The notes beneath the pieces are model-generated. The model did not search any database, was not told the DNA's origin, and saw only the letters and a program-made list of their open reading frames with translations. A program made the translations under genes and the position numbers. 16,949 nt of DNA from an uncultured Ruminococcus sp. Lineage in GTDB: Bacteria > Bacillota > Clostridia > Oscillospirales > Ruminococcaceae. Location of the stretch: contig CAMWKY010000012.1 in NCBI GenBank assembly GCA_947174965.1, positions 1 through 16,949 on the forward strand, written 5' to 3'. This document shows, one piece after another, positions 8,626-16,849 of this stretch (positions are counted from its first letter, which is position 1; every line of letters begins with the position of its first letter).

Positions 8626-9639
8626 ATGGAAAAGGAGAAACGTAAAGGAAAGCGTTCATCAATATTAATAATAATAATCTTTCTTATTGGCTTGTCCCTG
8701 TTGCTATATCCGTCAATCGGTGACTTTATAAACTACAGAAAGGCATCGGAGACTGTTAAGGAATCAACAAAAATAGCAAGTGAAATGCCAGAGGAAGAAA
8801 AAGAAGAGATATTCTCCTTTGCCGAAGAATACAACAGAATGCTTTTTGAAACGGAAGACAGCTTTTATGTGCCGTCTCTGATAAGCGGATATGAATCTGC
8901 TCTTGATATTACAGGAACAGGTATCATGGGCTATTTGAAAATAGACAGTATTGATGTTGAACTTCCTATTTATCATACAGTAGATGAAATGGTGCTTCAG
9001 GTTGGTGTAGGACATCTTCCAGGCTCAAGTCTTCCTGTAGGAGGACAAAATACTCATGCTGTATTGTCGGGGCATCGTGGAATACCAAGTTCAAAGCTGT
9101 TTACCGACCTTGATAAAGTGCAGATTGATGATACATTTACAATAACTGTTCTTGACCGTGTACTTACCTATAAAGTTGACCAGATAAAAACAGTGCTTCC
9201 AAGAGATGTAAGTGATTTGCAGATTGTTCCGGGTATGGATTACTGTACACTTCTTACCTGCACACCTTATGGTGTCAATACTCACCGTCTTCTTGTAAGA
9301 GGAGTTCGGCAGGATGTTGACTATGAGCCAATAGTTACTGATGAAAATCAGCAGACTGAAACAACAGAAACTACTTTATCAGTGACCACAAGAACTCCTG
9401 TTCAGACAGAAATTGCTGAAGACGGAACACCGATTATCTATGTAGCTAATGAAGCATTTCGTATTGAAACATTTATAGTAATGGCAATTCTTGCAGTGCC
9501 TATGCTGATAATAATGCTTATTTATCAGCTTATAAGGGAAATTGCAGTAAGAATTATAAGAATTTTCAGACACAATAAACATAATGCCATAGACCGTAAA
9601 ACAAATGATGAAAATTCGGATAACGAAAAAACCGATTGA
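8626..9639 (+). CDS. srtC: Class C sortase (pilin polymerase)
   Basis: 337-residue membrane transpeptidase that would cleave pilin LPxTG motifs and join each to a lysine of the next pilin. The start is the ATG at 8626, preceded by GGGAGAGG at 8615-8622; an upstream in-frame GTG at 8545 lies inside the hairpin element and has no ribosome site. There is a TM helix at about 12-32, the class C core 'GGQNTHAVLSGHRG' with catalytic His150, and 'TLLTCTPYGVNTHRLLVRG' with Cys212 and Arg221. A Thr/Glu-rich linker (about 240-265) leads to a second TM helix (about 280-303) and a basic then acidic tail, as is usual for class C. The lid region after 'EEYNRML' lacks the usual Asp-Pro-Phe/Trp motif and reads 'EDSFYVPS' instead. 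It lies between the shaft and basal pilin genes, the expected position for the pilus polymerase. Confidence 0.95.
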   Translation: MEKEKRKGKRSSILIIIIFLIGLSLLLYPSIGDFINYRKASETVKESTKIASEMPEEEKEEIFSFAEEYNRMLFETEDSFYVPSLISGYESALDITGTGIMGYLKIDSIDVELPIYHTVDEMVLQVGVGHLPGSSLPVGGQNTHAVLSGHRGIPSSKLFTDLDKVQIDDTFTITVLDRVLTYKVDQIKTVLPRDVSDLQIVPGMDYCTLLTCTPYGVNTHRLLVRGVRQDVDYEPIVTDENQQTETTETTLSVTTRTPVQTEIAEDGTPIIYVANEAFRIETFIVMAILAVPMLIIMLIYQLIREIAVRIIRIFRHNKHNAIDRKTNDENSDNEKTD

Positions 9640-9681
9640 AAATAATTAGTCAATTGTTACTAATGGCATTTTGAAATATAC

Positions 9682-9690
9682 AAAGGGGGG
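9682..9690 (+). promoter_or_regulatory. Shine-Dalgarno site selecting the TTG start of the basal pilin
   Basis: AAAGGGGGG ends 9 nt before the TTG at 9700. No ATG lies at suitable distance and the TTG opens directly onto a typical signal peptide. The rest of the 60-nt gap holds only a weak AT-rich inverted repeat, ATTAGT (9645-9650) with ACTAAT (9659-9664). Confidence 0.7.
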
Positions 9691-9699
9691 CTGATTTAT

Positions 9700-10743
9700 T
9701 TGTCCAAAAAAACAATTATTAAAAGATTGGGAGCTGTACTCTGTACTATAGGAGTATTGTGTTGGACATCGGTTTTATTGCTTATGAATTCATTTGCCGC
9801 TGATGGTATTACGAATCTCACCTTAGAGTGTCAGACTCTTTGGGGTGATATTATTCCAAATGAGGAATGGAATATCTATAAGGTGGCTGAATTACAAGAT
9901 GACGGTACATGCGAGCTTTACGGTGATTTTGCACAGTACCCCGTATCTTTCGAGGATTTTTCGGCTTCAGAGTTAACTGATATTGCTAGAACGCTTGAAA
10001 ACTATGTTGTACTTGATAATGTTGCACCCTATGCTTCAGGTGTATCTGATGATAACGGAGAAGTTTTTTTCAATGATGTTCCGAACGGAATTTATCTGTT
10101 GTTGGGCAAGTATATTGAACTGAATGATATGTTATATTCTCCTTCACCGTTTATTGTGAGTGTGAACTATGAAGGTGACGGAGAACCAATGGAACTTTTT
10201 GCATATGCGAAGTATACAGTTATGAGTACATCAAGTTATGGCAGATATTCTGTTGTAAAACAGTTTGGAAATATAGCTTCAGAACCTACAAGCCCTGATG
10301 CTTTTGTAACGATTGAAATTTATTGTGACGGAAATCTGTATGAAACAGTAGAACTCAATGCTGAAAATAAATGGACTTATTCATGGGAATCTGATGATTA
10401 TCATGATTGGAGAGTTAAGGAAATTAATGTACCTGTAGAATATTATGTTAATTATAGCAGAGACAGAGCAACCCTGATAGTTGTAAACACAAAGAAAAAG
10501 GTGTTTCCGGGCAATGATATTTTGACGACTACAGTTCCGACAACCACTGAAACAACAGTAACAACATCAACAACTAAAACAAATTCAACTTCAAAAACGA
10601 TTGCTAATGTGACTACTACAATAACAACAAATGCGAAACTTCCTCAAACAGGTCAGCTTTGGTGGCCTATTCCAGTACTTAGTATAGCAGGAATGGTATT
10701 CTTATCCGCAGGTTTAGTAATACGCAATAAGGATTCAGAATAA
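9700..10743 (+). CDS. Minor pilin, probable basal subunit, LPQTG-sorted
   Basis: 347-residue cell-wall-sorted protein with a TTG start. Residues 1-34 are a signal peptide ending at FAA. Residues about 36-175 form a SpaA-like beta domain. Residues about 183-265 form a CnaB-like domain with candidate isopeptide residues Lys187 ('SVVKQF'), Glu241 ('WRVKEI') and Asn263 ('VVNTKK'). A Thr-rich stalk (about 275-310) leads to the sorting signal LPQTG (314-318), a hydrophobic helix and the tail RNKDSE. Small size, a Thr-rich wall-spanning stalk and a canonical LPxTG form are features of basal pilins that are linked to peptidoglycan. It lies 60 nt after the class C sortase and 1 nt before a second sortase, so it may be that enzyme's substrate. 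The basal role is inferred from architecture and gene order. Confidence 0.85.
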   Translation: MSKKTIIKRLGAVLCTIGVLCWTSVLLLMNSFAADGITNLTLECQTLWGDIIPNEEWNIYKVAELQDDGTCELYGDFAQYPVSFEDFSASELTDIARTLENYVVLDNVAPYASGVSDDNGEVFFNDVPNGIYLLLGKYIELNDMLYSPSPFIVSVNYEGDGEPMELFAYAKYTVMSTSSYGRYSVVKQFGNIASEPTSPDAFVTIEIYCDGNLYETVELNAENKWTYSWESDDYHDWRVKEINVPVEYYVNYSRDRATLIVVNTKKKVFPGNDILTTTVPTTTETTVTTSTTKTNSTSKTIANVTTTITTNAKLPQTGQLWWPIPVLSIAGMVFLSAGLVIRNKDSE

Positions 10744-10744
10744 A

Positions 10745-11386
10745 ATGAAAGAAAAAATAAACAATAAAATATCAAATTTTTTTATAATTATAGGAACAAT
10801 GTTACTTTTTGTGGCATTGTTTCTTATTGTATTCAATATTCATCAGGATAATGAAAGCGGTGAATCCGCAAATTTGGTTATGGGAGAGTTGAAAGAAAAT
10901 ATCAAAGAAATGTCAGAAAATTATACTGTTCCACTTGAAGAAGAAACTGAAACCCAAAATGAAGAAATTCCAGTGGAAACTCTCATTGAAATCGACGGAA
11001 ATACATATATTGGATTTATTTCAATACCAGAGTTGTCACTTGAACTTCCCGTTATGAGCGAATGGAATTATGATAATCTCAAAATATCTCCTTGTCGCTA
11101 TAAGGGAACAGCTTTTGATGGTAATCTTATTATTGCTGCACACAATTATCAGACACACTTTGGCAGACTGAAAGAGATTTACAATGGCTTAAAAATATAC
11201 TTTACTGACGGAGATGGAAAAGTGAGGGAATATGAGATACAGCAGGTTGAGACTATTGACGGACAGGATATAGAAGCAATGGAGCTTGGCTCTGATGACA
11301 CATGGGATTTGACACTGTTTACTTGTACTGTTGGAGGCGCAAGCCGAGTTACAGTAAGAGCAGTTGAAGTAAAAAATAATAAATAA
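10745..11386 (+). CDS. Second sortase, not class C
   Basis: 213-residue sortase-family transpeptidase. There is one N-terminal TM helix (about 11-30), an acidic linker, then the beta-barrel from about residue 80 ('YIGFISIPEL'). The catalytic triad is visible as His133 in 'IIAAHNYQTHFG', Cys194 in 'LTLFTCTVGG' and Arg201 in 'ASRVTVRA'. It has no C-terminal TM helix and no TPYGxNTHR signature, so it differs from the polymerase upstream; I cannot assign it firmly to class A, B, D or E. The ATG is 1 nt after the basal pilin stop, with AAGGA at 10729-10733 inside that gene, which implies coupled translation. A sortase of this kind would plausibly attach the finished pilus to the cell wall, or process one of the variant signals. 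It is the last gene before the operon terminator. Confidence 0.9.
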   Translation: MKEKINNKISNFFIIIGTMLLFVALFLIVFNIHQDNESGESANLVMGELKENIKEMSENYTVPLEEETETQNEEIPVETLIEIDGNTYIGFISIPELSLELPVMSEWNYDNLKISPCRYKGTAFDGNLIIAAHNYQTHFGRLKEIYNGLKIYFTDGDGKVREYEIQQVETIDGQDIEAMELGSDDTWDLTLFTCTVGGASRVTVRAVEVKNNK

Positions 11387-11416
11387 ACATTTTTATAAAA
11401 ATAATTTATATACAAC

Positions 11417-11449
11417 AAATCTCCGCAGGCTGAAAACTGCGGAGATTTT
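11417..11449. terminator. Bidirectional intrinsic terminator between convergent operons
   Basis: AAATCTCCGCAG (11417-11428) pairs perfectly with CTGCGGAGATTT (11437-11448) around an 8-nt loop, followed on the + strand by a T-rich stretch. Read on the - strand it is followed by ATTTGTTG, a weaker U-tract. It ends the pilus operon and may also end the ABC operon, whose last stop is about 115 nt away. The rest of the 177-nt gap (11387-11563) is AT-rich and contains the palindrome TTGTTAACAA. Confidence 0.9.
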
Positions 11450-11563
11450 GATTTATTTACTTGTTAACAAATTTTATGATGTTTTTTCCTATCAGCTTGT
11501 TGCTGTTAGTGACCTTGATACATTCTTTACTCATACTTAAATATGCTGAAATAATAATATTTA

Positions 11564-12604
11564 TTATATTTTTCTATTTGCCAGATACCTTGCTGAAATT
11601 GTGAGAATAACAGTTTTTATCAACAGAACAAAACATAATACCAGTACTTGATTATCAGAAAATGTTTTTATGCTACTGATGCCAAGCATTGCACTAAATA
11701 TAAAAAGCGTTGATACTGATGAAAATTTCTCTGTCAAAAAAGCACTTATTAAAATTAAAATAACTGTTGCTGAAAATATAGCAGGCTCTTTTTTCAAAAG
11801 CGATGACAGAATACATATAATCATTGATAATGAAGCAACGGAAAATATTTGAATCACACTGCAAGCAATCATACAATTTAATACAGTGCCTTCGATTTGG
11901 CATTTTTCAAAGCCTGATATACTTTGAATCGGAACATTCAGCAAGCCGAAATTCCAACGAATACCCATTACAAAAAGCTGAATCACAATACAAACAGTGG
12001 TAATGCACAAACTTGCTGTCATACCAACAAGAAGCTTTGAGGAAATTATATTTTTTCTTCCTGTTGATGTCGGAAACAATATTTGCTCCATACCGCAATT
12101 TTTGTCTCCAAGCATCAGCATAGGGATAAAAAACAACATACCAATCAGCGAAGCCCAATTTATTCCGTATTTTGCAATGTATTCTGTAAATTCCAAATCA
12201 TATGTCAGAATCGGGTGATATTTCTTGCACTTAGATAACTCAATATATTTTGATTGAAGTGCGCTTAATGCGTTTCGTTTCATGGAGGCAAGAATCATCT
12301 GTTCGGAAAGCAATTCAATTTCTTCTGCATTTGTAATCAGTGTCAAATCTGTTTCATTGACAATTTTTTCAGCGGATTGCAGTTCTTCTTCAATCTTTTG
12401 TGCTGTTTCTTCGGAATACTCTCCGCTGAATAGTTCAATATATTCTGCATACAGTTCCTTGTCAAAGACATATTCCTGCGACGGATTTGCAAATAATGCC
12501 ATTGCAATTTGCAGTAAAAAAATGCCGAGCAACAAAATCCAGCCTTTGCGTACAAAAAGCAATTTTTTCAGCTCATATTGATAAGATGTGAAAATTCTGT
12601 TCAT
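11564..12604 (-). CDS. ABC-2 type transporter permease (last gene of operon)
   Basis: 346-residue integral membrane protein. TM helix 1 lies at about residues 20-38 after the basic start 'YQYELKKLLFVRKG', a common opening of ABC-2 family permeases. A long Glu-rich extracytoplasmic loop (about 40-145) follows, then about five hydrophobic segments in the second half. The start ATG overlaps the ATPase stop by 4 nt (ATGA), so translation is coupled. Its fold and loop position match the other permease of this operon at low identity, so the two probably form a heterodimeric channel. The substrate is unknown; ABC-2 systems move lipids, peptides or polysaccharides, mostly outward. No terminator lies immediately after the stop; the nearest is the shared hairpin at 11417-11449. 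Confidence 0.85.
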   Translation of the reverse strand: MNRIFTSYQYELKKLLFVRKGWILLLGIFLLQIAMALFANPSQEYVFDKELYAEYIELFSGEYSEETAQKIEEELQSAEKIVNETDLTLITNAEEIELLSEQMILASMKRNALSALQSKYIELSKCKKYHPILTYDLEFTEYIAKYGINWASLIGMLFFIPMLMLGDKNCGMEQILFPTSTGRKNIISSKLLVGMTASLCITTVCIVIQLFVMGIRWNFGLLNVPIQSISGFEKCQIEGTVLNCMIACSVIQIFSVASLSMIICILSSLLKKEPAIFSATVILILISAFLTEKFSSVSTLFIFSAMLGISSIKTFSDNQVLVLCFVLLIKTVILTISARYLANRKI

Positions 12605-13467
12605 ACGCTGTCATCTCCAAACTGATACAGATATACATCTTCCAGAACAGGCTCGCAGGCATAAGCATCATTGTGTGGTTTTTCATCATTAACGATTCTG
12701 ATTACAGTCTGCATATTACGGCTTACAAGACTTGAACGAGGGTATTGCTCCAATAATTTTTCAAGCTCATCTGCATTAGGAATCAGCTCCCAGACTTTTC
12801 CCTGCATTTCTTCAATCAGCATTGGAATACTTCCTTGCTGAATCAGTTTTCCGTGATGAATCAGAATGACTTCCTTTGCAATTGTTTCAATATCTGAAAC
12901 AATATGGGTACAGAAAATAACCGTCATCTGCTCTGACAGCTTCCGCACCATATTACGAAAACGCACACGTTCTTTCGGGTCAAGTCCTGCTGTTGGTTCG
13001 TCCAGAACCAGTATTTCAGGTTTGTTGATAAGTGCCTGTGCAAGCCCTAACCGCTGACGCATTCCACCTGAAAAAGTCCTGATTTTTTTGTCACGCTGTT
13101 CTGTAAGATTGACTGATTCCAGCAGTTCAAGGCAACGCTCATCACGTTGTTTTCGTGGACAGCATTTCATATCAGCCATATAACGCATAAGCTCCATAGC
13201 GGTAAATTCGGGATAAAACCCCGGATATTGTGGCATATAGCCGATTTTTGCACGAAATTCCTCACCCATCTGCTCCGTATTTCTGCCATTAAAGAGAATT
13301 TCCCCCGATGTCTGCGCAGTAAGTCCTACAAGAATATTCATAAGAGTACTTTTTCCTGCTCCGTTTGGACCAAGTAAAGCATAAATACCGTTTTCAAGTT
13401 CTGCCTGAAAATTATCAAGCGCATAAAATTTCCCGTATTTTTTAGTTAATCCATTGAATCTAAGCAT
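12601..13467 (-). CDS. ABC transporter ATP-binding protein
   Basis: 288-residue cytoplasmic ATPase that would power the two flanking permeases. Walker A is GPNGAGKST (33-41), the Q-loop Gln is at 80, the signature is SGGMRQ (133-138), Walker B is ILVLDE (152-157) with 'PTAGLD' after it, and the H-loop His is at 188. A C-terminal extension of about 75 residues follows the nucleotide-binding domain, as in ABC-2 ATPases of the CcmA/YhaQ-like type. The ATG lies within the last 22 nt of the upstream permease gene and the stop overlaps the next ATG, so all three are translationally coupled. There is only one ATPase for two permeases, so it is expected to act as a homodimer. Confidence 0.95.
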   Translation of the reverse strand: MLRFNGLTKKYGKFYALDNFQAELENGIYALLGPNGAGKSTLMNILVGLTAQTSGEILFNGRNTEQMGEEFRAKIGYMPQYPGFYPEFTAMELMRYMADMKCCPRKQRDERCLELLESVNLTEQRDKKIRTFSGGMRQRLGLAQALINKPEILVLDEPTAGLDPKERVRFRNMVRKLSEQMTVIFCTHIVSDIETIAKEVILIHHGKLIQQGSIPMLIEEMQGKVWELIPNADELEKLLEQYPRSSLVSRNMQTVIRIVNDEKPHNDAYACEPVLEDVYLYQFGDDSV

Positions 13468-14576
13468 CTTTTTACCTTCTCTCTTTTTGGTTTTACTGGC
13501 AAAGTATACAGAGTGTACGCAAGCGACAGCAATACAAGTATAATCATGCAGGAGCAGGCAATCGCAAGCCCGAACTGCTCAACAGGATAACCGCACACAT
13601 TAACAGTTTCATACTCTCTCAGATAGTTACCCAAAACAGGCAGACAGAATAAACCAAGTTTTTTCATAAACAGATTTGCTGCTCCTGAAATTAATATAAA
13701 AATACCTGAAATACTGACTGTTATCCCAAAAATTACTGCTGTTTTGTTAAAGCAACATGAAACAAGTGCTGTTATTGCGGTAAGCAATGCGCCGATAAGT
13801 GTACGCATTACAGCAGTCAGCAACATAAATCCAATTATGGACATGGAAAAAGGACAGTTTTTATAATACTCTGCACATTGAATCGGAGCAGAAAGAAGCT
13901 GAAAACTTAATCCGAATCTTATCCAGAGTATTACAAATGTAAGAAGTGTATAGCAAAGTGAAAAACAGGCAGAACAGAATATACCACCAATAATTTTATT
14001 CTGAAACAGTTGTTTTTTTCCTTTTTCTGATATAAATAAAAGCTGATACATTCCGCTTTCAGATTCAACAGCAAACAGCGATGCAAGAAGTGTACATAAA
14101 ATCAGCAAAAACAGATAATTAAACCACTCAAAATCATTCAGCCATAAAAATGCAATGTGCAGTTGTTTTGAATCGCAAAGCCTGTAATTGATTTTACGGT
14201 TGTATTGCCTGATTGCGTGTTCTAAATCTCTGCGCTCAAAATCTGTTGAAACGTGATTTATTTTGTGGTACATATCCGCAATGAGATTTTTCATATTATC
14301 CTCTTGCAATCTGTAATTTTTTGCGCTAATCTGCATTTGTGTAAGGATATTTATATCAGTTTCGGAGTATGTTTTTTCAAGCTGTTCTGCAATCTTTTTT
14401 TCAGATTCATCTAATGAAAGATTATAATATTCTGCTGTTTTCTGATGTGCCGATTTAATAGTAGCAATACTTGCCCACGGCTCTCGTAAATTCAGAATAA
14501 TCAAAGCGATTATTGAAAGTCCGAATACTATCCAGATTTCCTTGCGAAAAAGGAGTTTTTTTATTTCATATCTCAT
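13446..14576 (-). CDS. ABC-2 type transporter permease
   Basis: 376-residue integral membrane protein. It opens with 'RYEIKKLLFRKEIW', then TM helix 1 (about 14-29), a long charged loop (about 30-145) and about five further hydrophobic segments ('LFLLILCTLLASLFAV' and later). The layout resembles the other permease in the operon (one TM, large loop, five TMs). The ATG overlaps the stop of the propeller-like gene by 4 nt, and the 3' end overlaps the ATPase gene by 22 nt. The large extracytoplasmic loops of the two permeases would meet the anchored propeller protein and lipoprotein encoded upstream; physical interaction is inference. Confidence 0.85.
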   Translation of the reverse strand: MRYEIKKLLFRKEIWIVFGLSIIALIILNLREPWASIATIKSAHQKTAEYYNLSLDESEKKIAEQLEKTYSETDINILTQMQISAKNYRLQEDNMKNLIADMYHKINHVSTDFERRDLEHAIRQYNRKINYRLCDSKQLHIAFLWLNDFEWFNYLFLLILCTLLASLFAVESESGMYQLLFISEKGKKQLFQNKIIGGIFCSACFSLCYTLLTFVILWIRFGLSFQLLSAPIQCAEYYKNCPFSMSIIGFMLLTAVMRTLIGALLTAITALVSCCFNKTAVIFGITVSISGIFILISGAANLFMKKLGLFCLPVLGNYLREYETVNVCGYPVEQFGLAIACSCMIILVLLSLAYTLYTLPVKPKREKVKRCLDSMD

Positions 14577-15697
14577 TTATCCACCTGCTTTCCGTTCATG
14601 TCATAACATTCAATATCATTTTTTCCTGTTGTGTTGGGACTGACAAACAGCAGTAAATCACGAACTGAAGCGCACGGAACTTTTGGTAAATCAGGAATAT
14701 CAGTGACAGTAAGTGTATCAAGATTCATGGTGTGAACTATGCCGTTTTTCTTGTAGTACATTAAGTTTCCGTCACCAAAACAGGCATAGGGGTCTGATGC
14801 TGAAAGAGGGTCAATTTCTGTTATCTCACGTAAAATATGCGTTGTCGGATTAAATGTGTATATAATGTTGTTTCGTGGAAAATATATCTCATCTTTGTAA
14901 GTAAATGCGGAAAACGGATAGTCAAAATCTCTGACAGAAACAATTTCTTTTGTTTTAAACAGTCCGTCAAGCAGATTTTTTTCAACTTTTCCACTTTCCA
15001 AGTCAATAGAGTTCAATTCGTTCTGCATACCTGACCAGCAAAATTTGTTGCCTGTAATCAGCGGATAAAGAAGTCCTCTGCATGAAAAACGGAACATTTC
15101 CCTATAATTGTTATCATAGATACGCATTTCATTGTTATATCCAATCAACAGCATATCATCATTCAGACGGAGTGCGTCATTGAAAAAACTTTCGTACTTT
15201 CCATTAAGTCCCTGTGCATCTGAAACGCTGTTGTATCGTGAAATTTCTATTGCGGATTTGTAGGTATTGTCCAGCGGATTCCATAGTTGAATTTGTAATC
15301 CGTCATCTGATTTTTTCAATGAAATAAAATTATTGTCAACAATATGCCAGTTTCCGTTATAATTATCACTCTGATAGCACGGACTTATTGAGCAATCCGC
15401 AGTTTTATGAGAACATGAAATCCGTCTGCATACCGGATAACTTTCAGCAGTTTCAAAGTCGTAGGAATACAGTTCAAAAAATGAGCGATTCCACGTCGGA
15501 GCATATGCCTGATAATAAAAGTTAGTGTCATCATAATAAAAATGCTGTGTGTAATTGCCTGTACTATGGATTTCACCATAGCCACCGAACATATTCTGAT
15601 TAGGCATTCGCTTTTCGTCGGATAGCAAGCCAAATGATGCCAATAAACAAACGCCCAAAGCAAGCAAACTTGTGCAAAGAAAAATCATATTCTTCAT
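14573..15697 (-). CDS. Membrane-anchored propeller-like protein with Cys/His cluster
   Basis: 374-residue exported protein. The N-terminal hydrophobic segment (about 4-25) has no clear lipobox, so it is a signal anchor or signal peptide. The rest is beta-strand-rich with repeated 'YSYD', 'LWNPLDN', 'IYTFNP' and 'VHTMNLD' elements, like DUF5050-type or TolB-like propellers. A cluster near the start of the fold, C90-x4-C95-x-H97-x4-C102-x4-C107, could bind a metal or form disulfides; similar Cys/His motifs occur in comparable Firmicute propeller proteins as far as I recall. The chosen ATG is preceded by GAGGA (15707-15711) at 9 nt, whereas the in-frame ATG at 15706 abuts that site. It starts 5 nt after the lipoprotein stop and overlaps the permease start by 4 nt. 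It may act as an extracytoplasmic partner of the ABC transporter. Confidence 0.75.
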   Translation of the reverse strand: MKNMIFLCTSLLALGVCLLASFGLLSDEKRMPNQNMFGGYGEIHSTGNYTQHFYYDDTNFYYQAYAPTWNRSFFELYSYDFETAESYPVCRRISCSHKTADCSISPCYQSDNYNGNWHIVDNNFISLKKSDDGLQIQLWNPLDNTYKSAIEISRYNSVSDAQGLNGKYESFFNDALRLNDDMLLIGYNNEMRIYDNNYREMFRFSCRGLLYPLITGNKFCWSGMQNELNSIDLESGKVEKNLLDGLFKTKEIVSVRDFDYPFSAFTYKDEIYFPRNNIIYTFNPTTHILREITEIDPLSASDPYACFGDGNLMYYKKNGIVHTMNLDTLTVTDIPDLPKVPCASVRDLLLFVSPNTTGKNDIECYDMNGKQVDK

Positions 15698-15702
15698 GTA
15701 TA

Positions 15703-16800
15703 TCATTCCTCAATGGTGCAATAGGACATTTCAGAATAAGAAAAAGGTTCGCAGTCAAATTCCTGGTCGTTCTCTAATTCAGCATACAGCATACATATAT
15801 CGTGTTTTTCGCCACTCTGATATGGTGTTTTCACAGAAATTGTCTTGCGTAATTCCTCTGCCGTGAGAGCTACCGACAAATACTTTTGACCATTCCAAAT
15901 CGGCTGTAATTCACCGTTTGAAACAAGCATTCCTATACCGGAACGGTTGCTTGGTGTTTCAATATTCATAAAATTAGCAATATTAAGGTAAAAAGTCGGG
16001 GCTGAGTGAAGGGTATAGCTGTCATTTTTTGATTTAATCACGTCTGCACGCTCAACGCTGTGATAAGTGCCTGATGCTACTGCTCTGTCCGTAAATATCT
16101 CAATGTATTCCTGCGGAAGCTCTTTTTCATCAGTTATGGAAATTGGTGTACGTCCGTCCAGTTGCTGTTCAGAGTTGTAATATGCATAATATCGTTGAGG
16201 TGTCAGATATATTCCCTTTTCTTCACAATAAGGAATGAAACATAAATACAGCGTGTTTTTTCCCTCTTGTACGGGCAGATTCAAAGATTCCATAGGCAGT
16301 ACTATTTCTTCATTATACATCAAATCCAGTTGTAATGCACCGTCTTTACTTTGCATATCACCGACAGAAAAATCATACGGCAGACCGTTCCAGAACATAA
16401 CAAATGTGCCTTTAACCTTACAATCCATTTCTTCCGGAGAATAAACCAGCAGATTCAAGCCAACCTGTAACGTACCGTCCTTTATCGGAAGACTGTTTCT
16501 GTCAATTTCGGTAAGCGTTCCTGATATATCTGTTTCTTCCGTAAAACATAGCATAGCAAGTTCAGGAGGTGTATCACCATTAATAATAAAAGCATTGGAA
16601 ATATCCTGAATGGTCTGCCTTAAAGGTGTGATGTTTTCTGTAGACAGCGTTGTTTCTTCAGATGAAGAAGTTGTTGATGTGCTTTCTTCAGGTAAAGCAT
16701 TCGGGTCATACAATGCTGTCTGATTGTCACTGCAACCATATAAATTCATACAGAACAGACTTATCAGCAATGCAAATGTGCGTTTTTTATAGTTTTTCAT
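15703..16800 (-). CDS. Lipoprotein encoded first in the ABC transporter operon
   Basis: 365-residue protein. A basic start, a hydrophobic stretch and the lipobox LYGC with Cys23 make it a membrane-anchored lipoprotein on the outer face. A Ser/Thr/Glu-rich linker (about 38-60) precedes a beta-rich body that I do not recognise as any known solute-binding fold. The start is the ATG at 16800, with AAAGG (16811-16815) 10 nt before it; the in-frame ATG at 16818 has no ribosome site. It is first in the operon and may be a substrate-recognition or accessory subunit of the transporter, but no solute-binding family motif is visible. Confidence 0.75.
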   Translation of the reverse strand: MKNYKKRTFALLISLFCMNLYGCSDNQTALYDPNALPEESTSTTSSSEETTLSTENITPLRQTIQDISNAFIINGDTPPELAMLCFTEETDISGTLTEIDRNSLPIKDGTLQVGLNLLVYSPEEMDCKVKGTFVMFWNGLPYDFSVGDMQSKDGALQLDLMYNEEIVLPMESLNLPVQEGKNTLYLCFIPYCEEKGIYLTPQRYYAYYNSEQQLDGRTPISITDEKELPQEYIEIFTDRAVASGTYHSVERADVIKSKNDSYTLHSAPTFYLNIANFMNIETPSNRSGIGMLVSNGELQPIWNGQKYLSVALTAEELRKTISVKTPYQSGEKHDICMLYAELENDQEFDCEPFSYSEMSYCTIEE

Positions 16801-16819
16801 GTTATACCAGCCTTTCATA

Positions 16820-16849
16820 GTTATTTGAATGAACGTTATTTCAATGTTC
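16820..16849 (-). repeat. Tandem 15-bp direct repeats upstream of the ABC operon
   Basis: On the + strand the copies read GTTATTTGAATGAAC (16820-16834) and GTTATTTCAATGTTC (16835-16849), 12 of 15 identical and directly adjacent. They lie 20-50 nt upstream of the lipoprotein start, downstream of or overlapping the likely promoter. Adjacent direct repeats are typical of response-regulator operators, so an operator is possible, but this is inference. Confidence 0.55.

Noticed and set aside
11457..11534. 25-codon basic peptide on the - strand after the last ABC permease (begins MSKECIKV)
   Set aside because: No ribosome site and no signal or bacteriocin-like motif; the Lys/Asn/Ile composition is expected from AT-rich DNA. 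It could be a gene remnant but this cannot be supported.
11564..13467. Bacteriocin immunity or lantibiotic exporter role for the ABC genes
   Set aside because: No precursor peptide, modification enzyme or protease domain lies nearby; the ATPase is a generic ABC-2 type.
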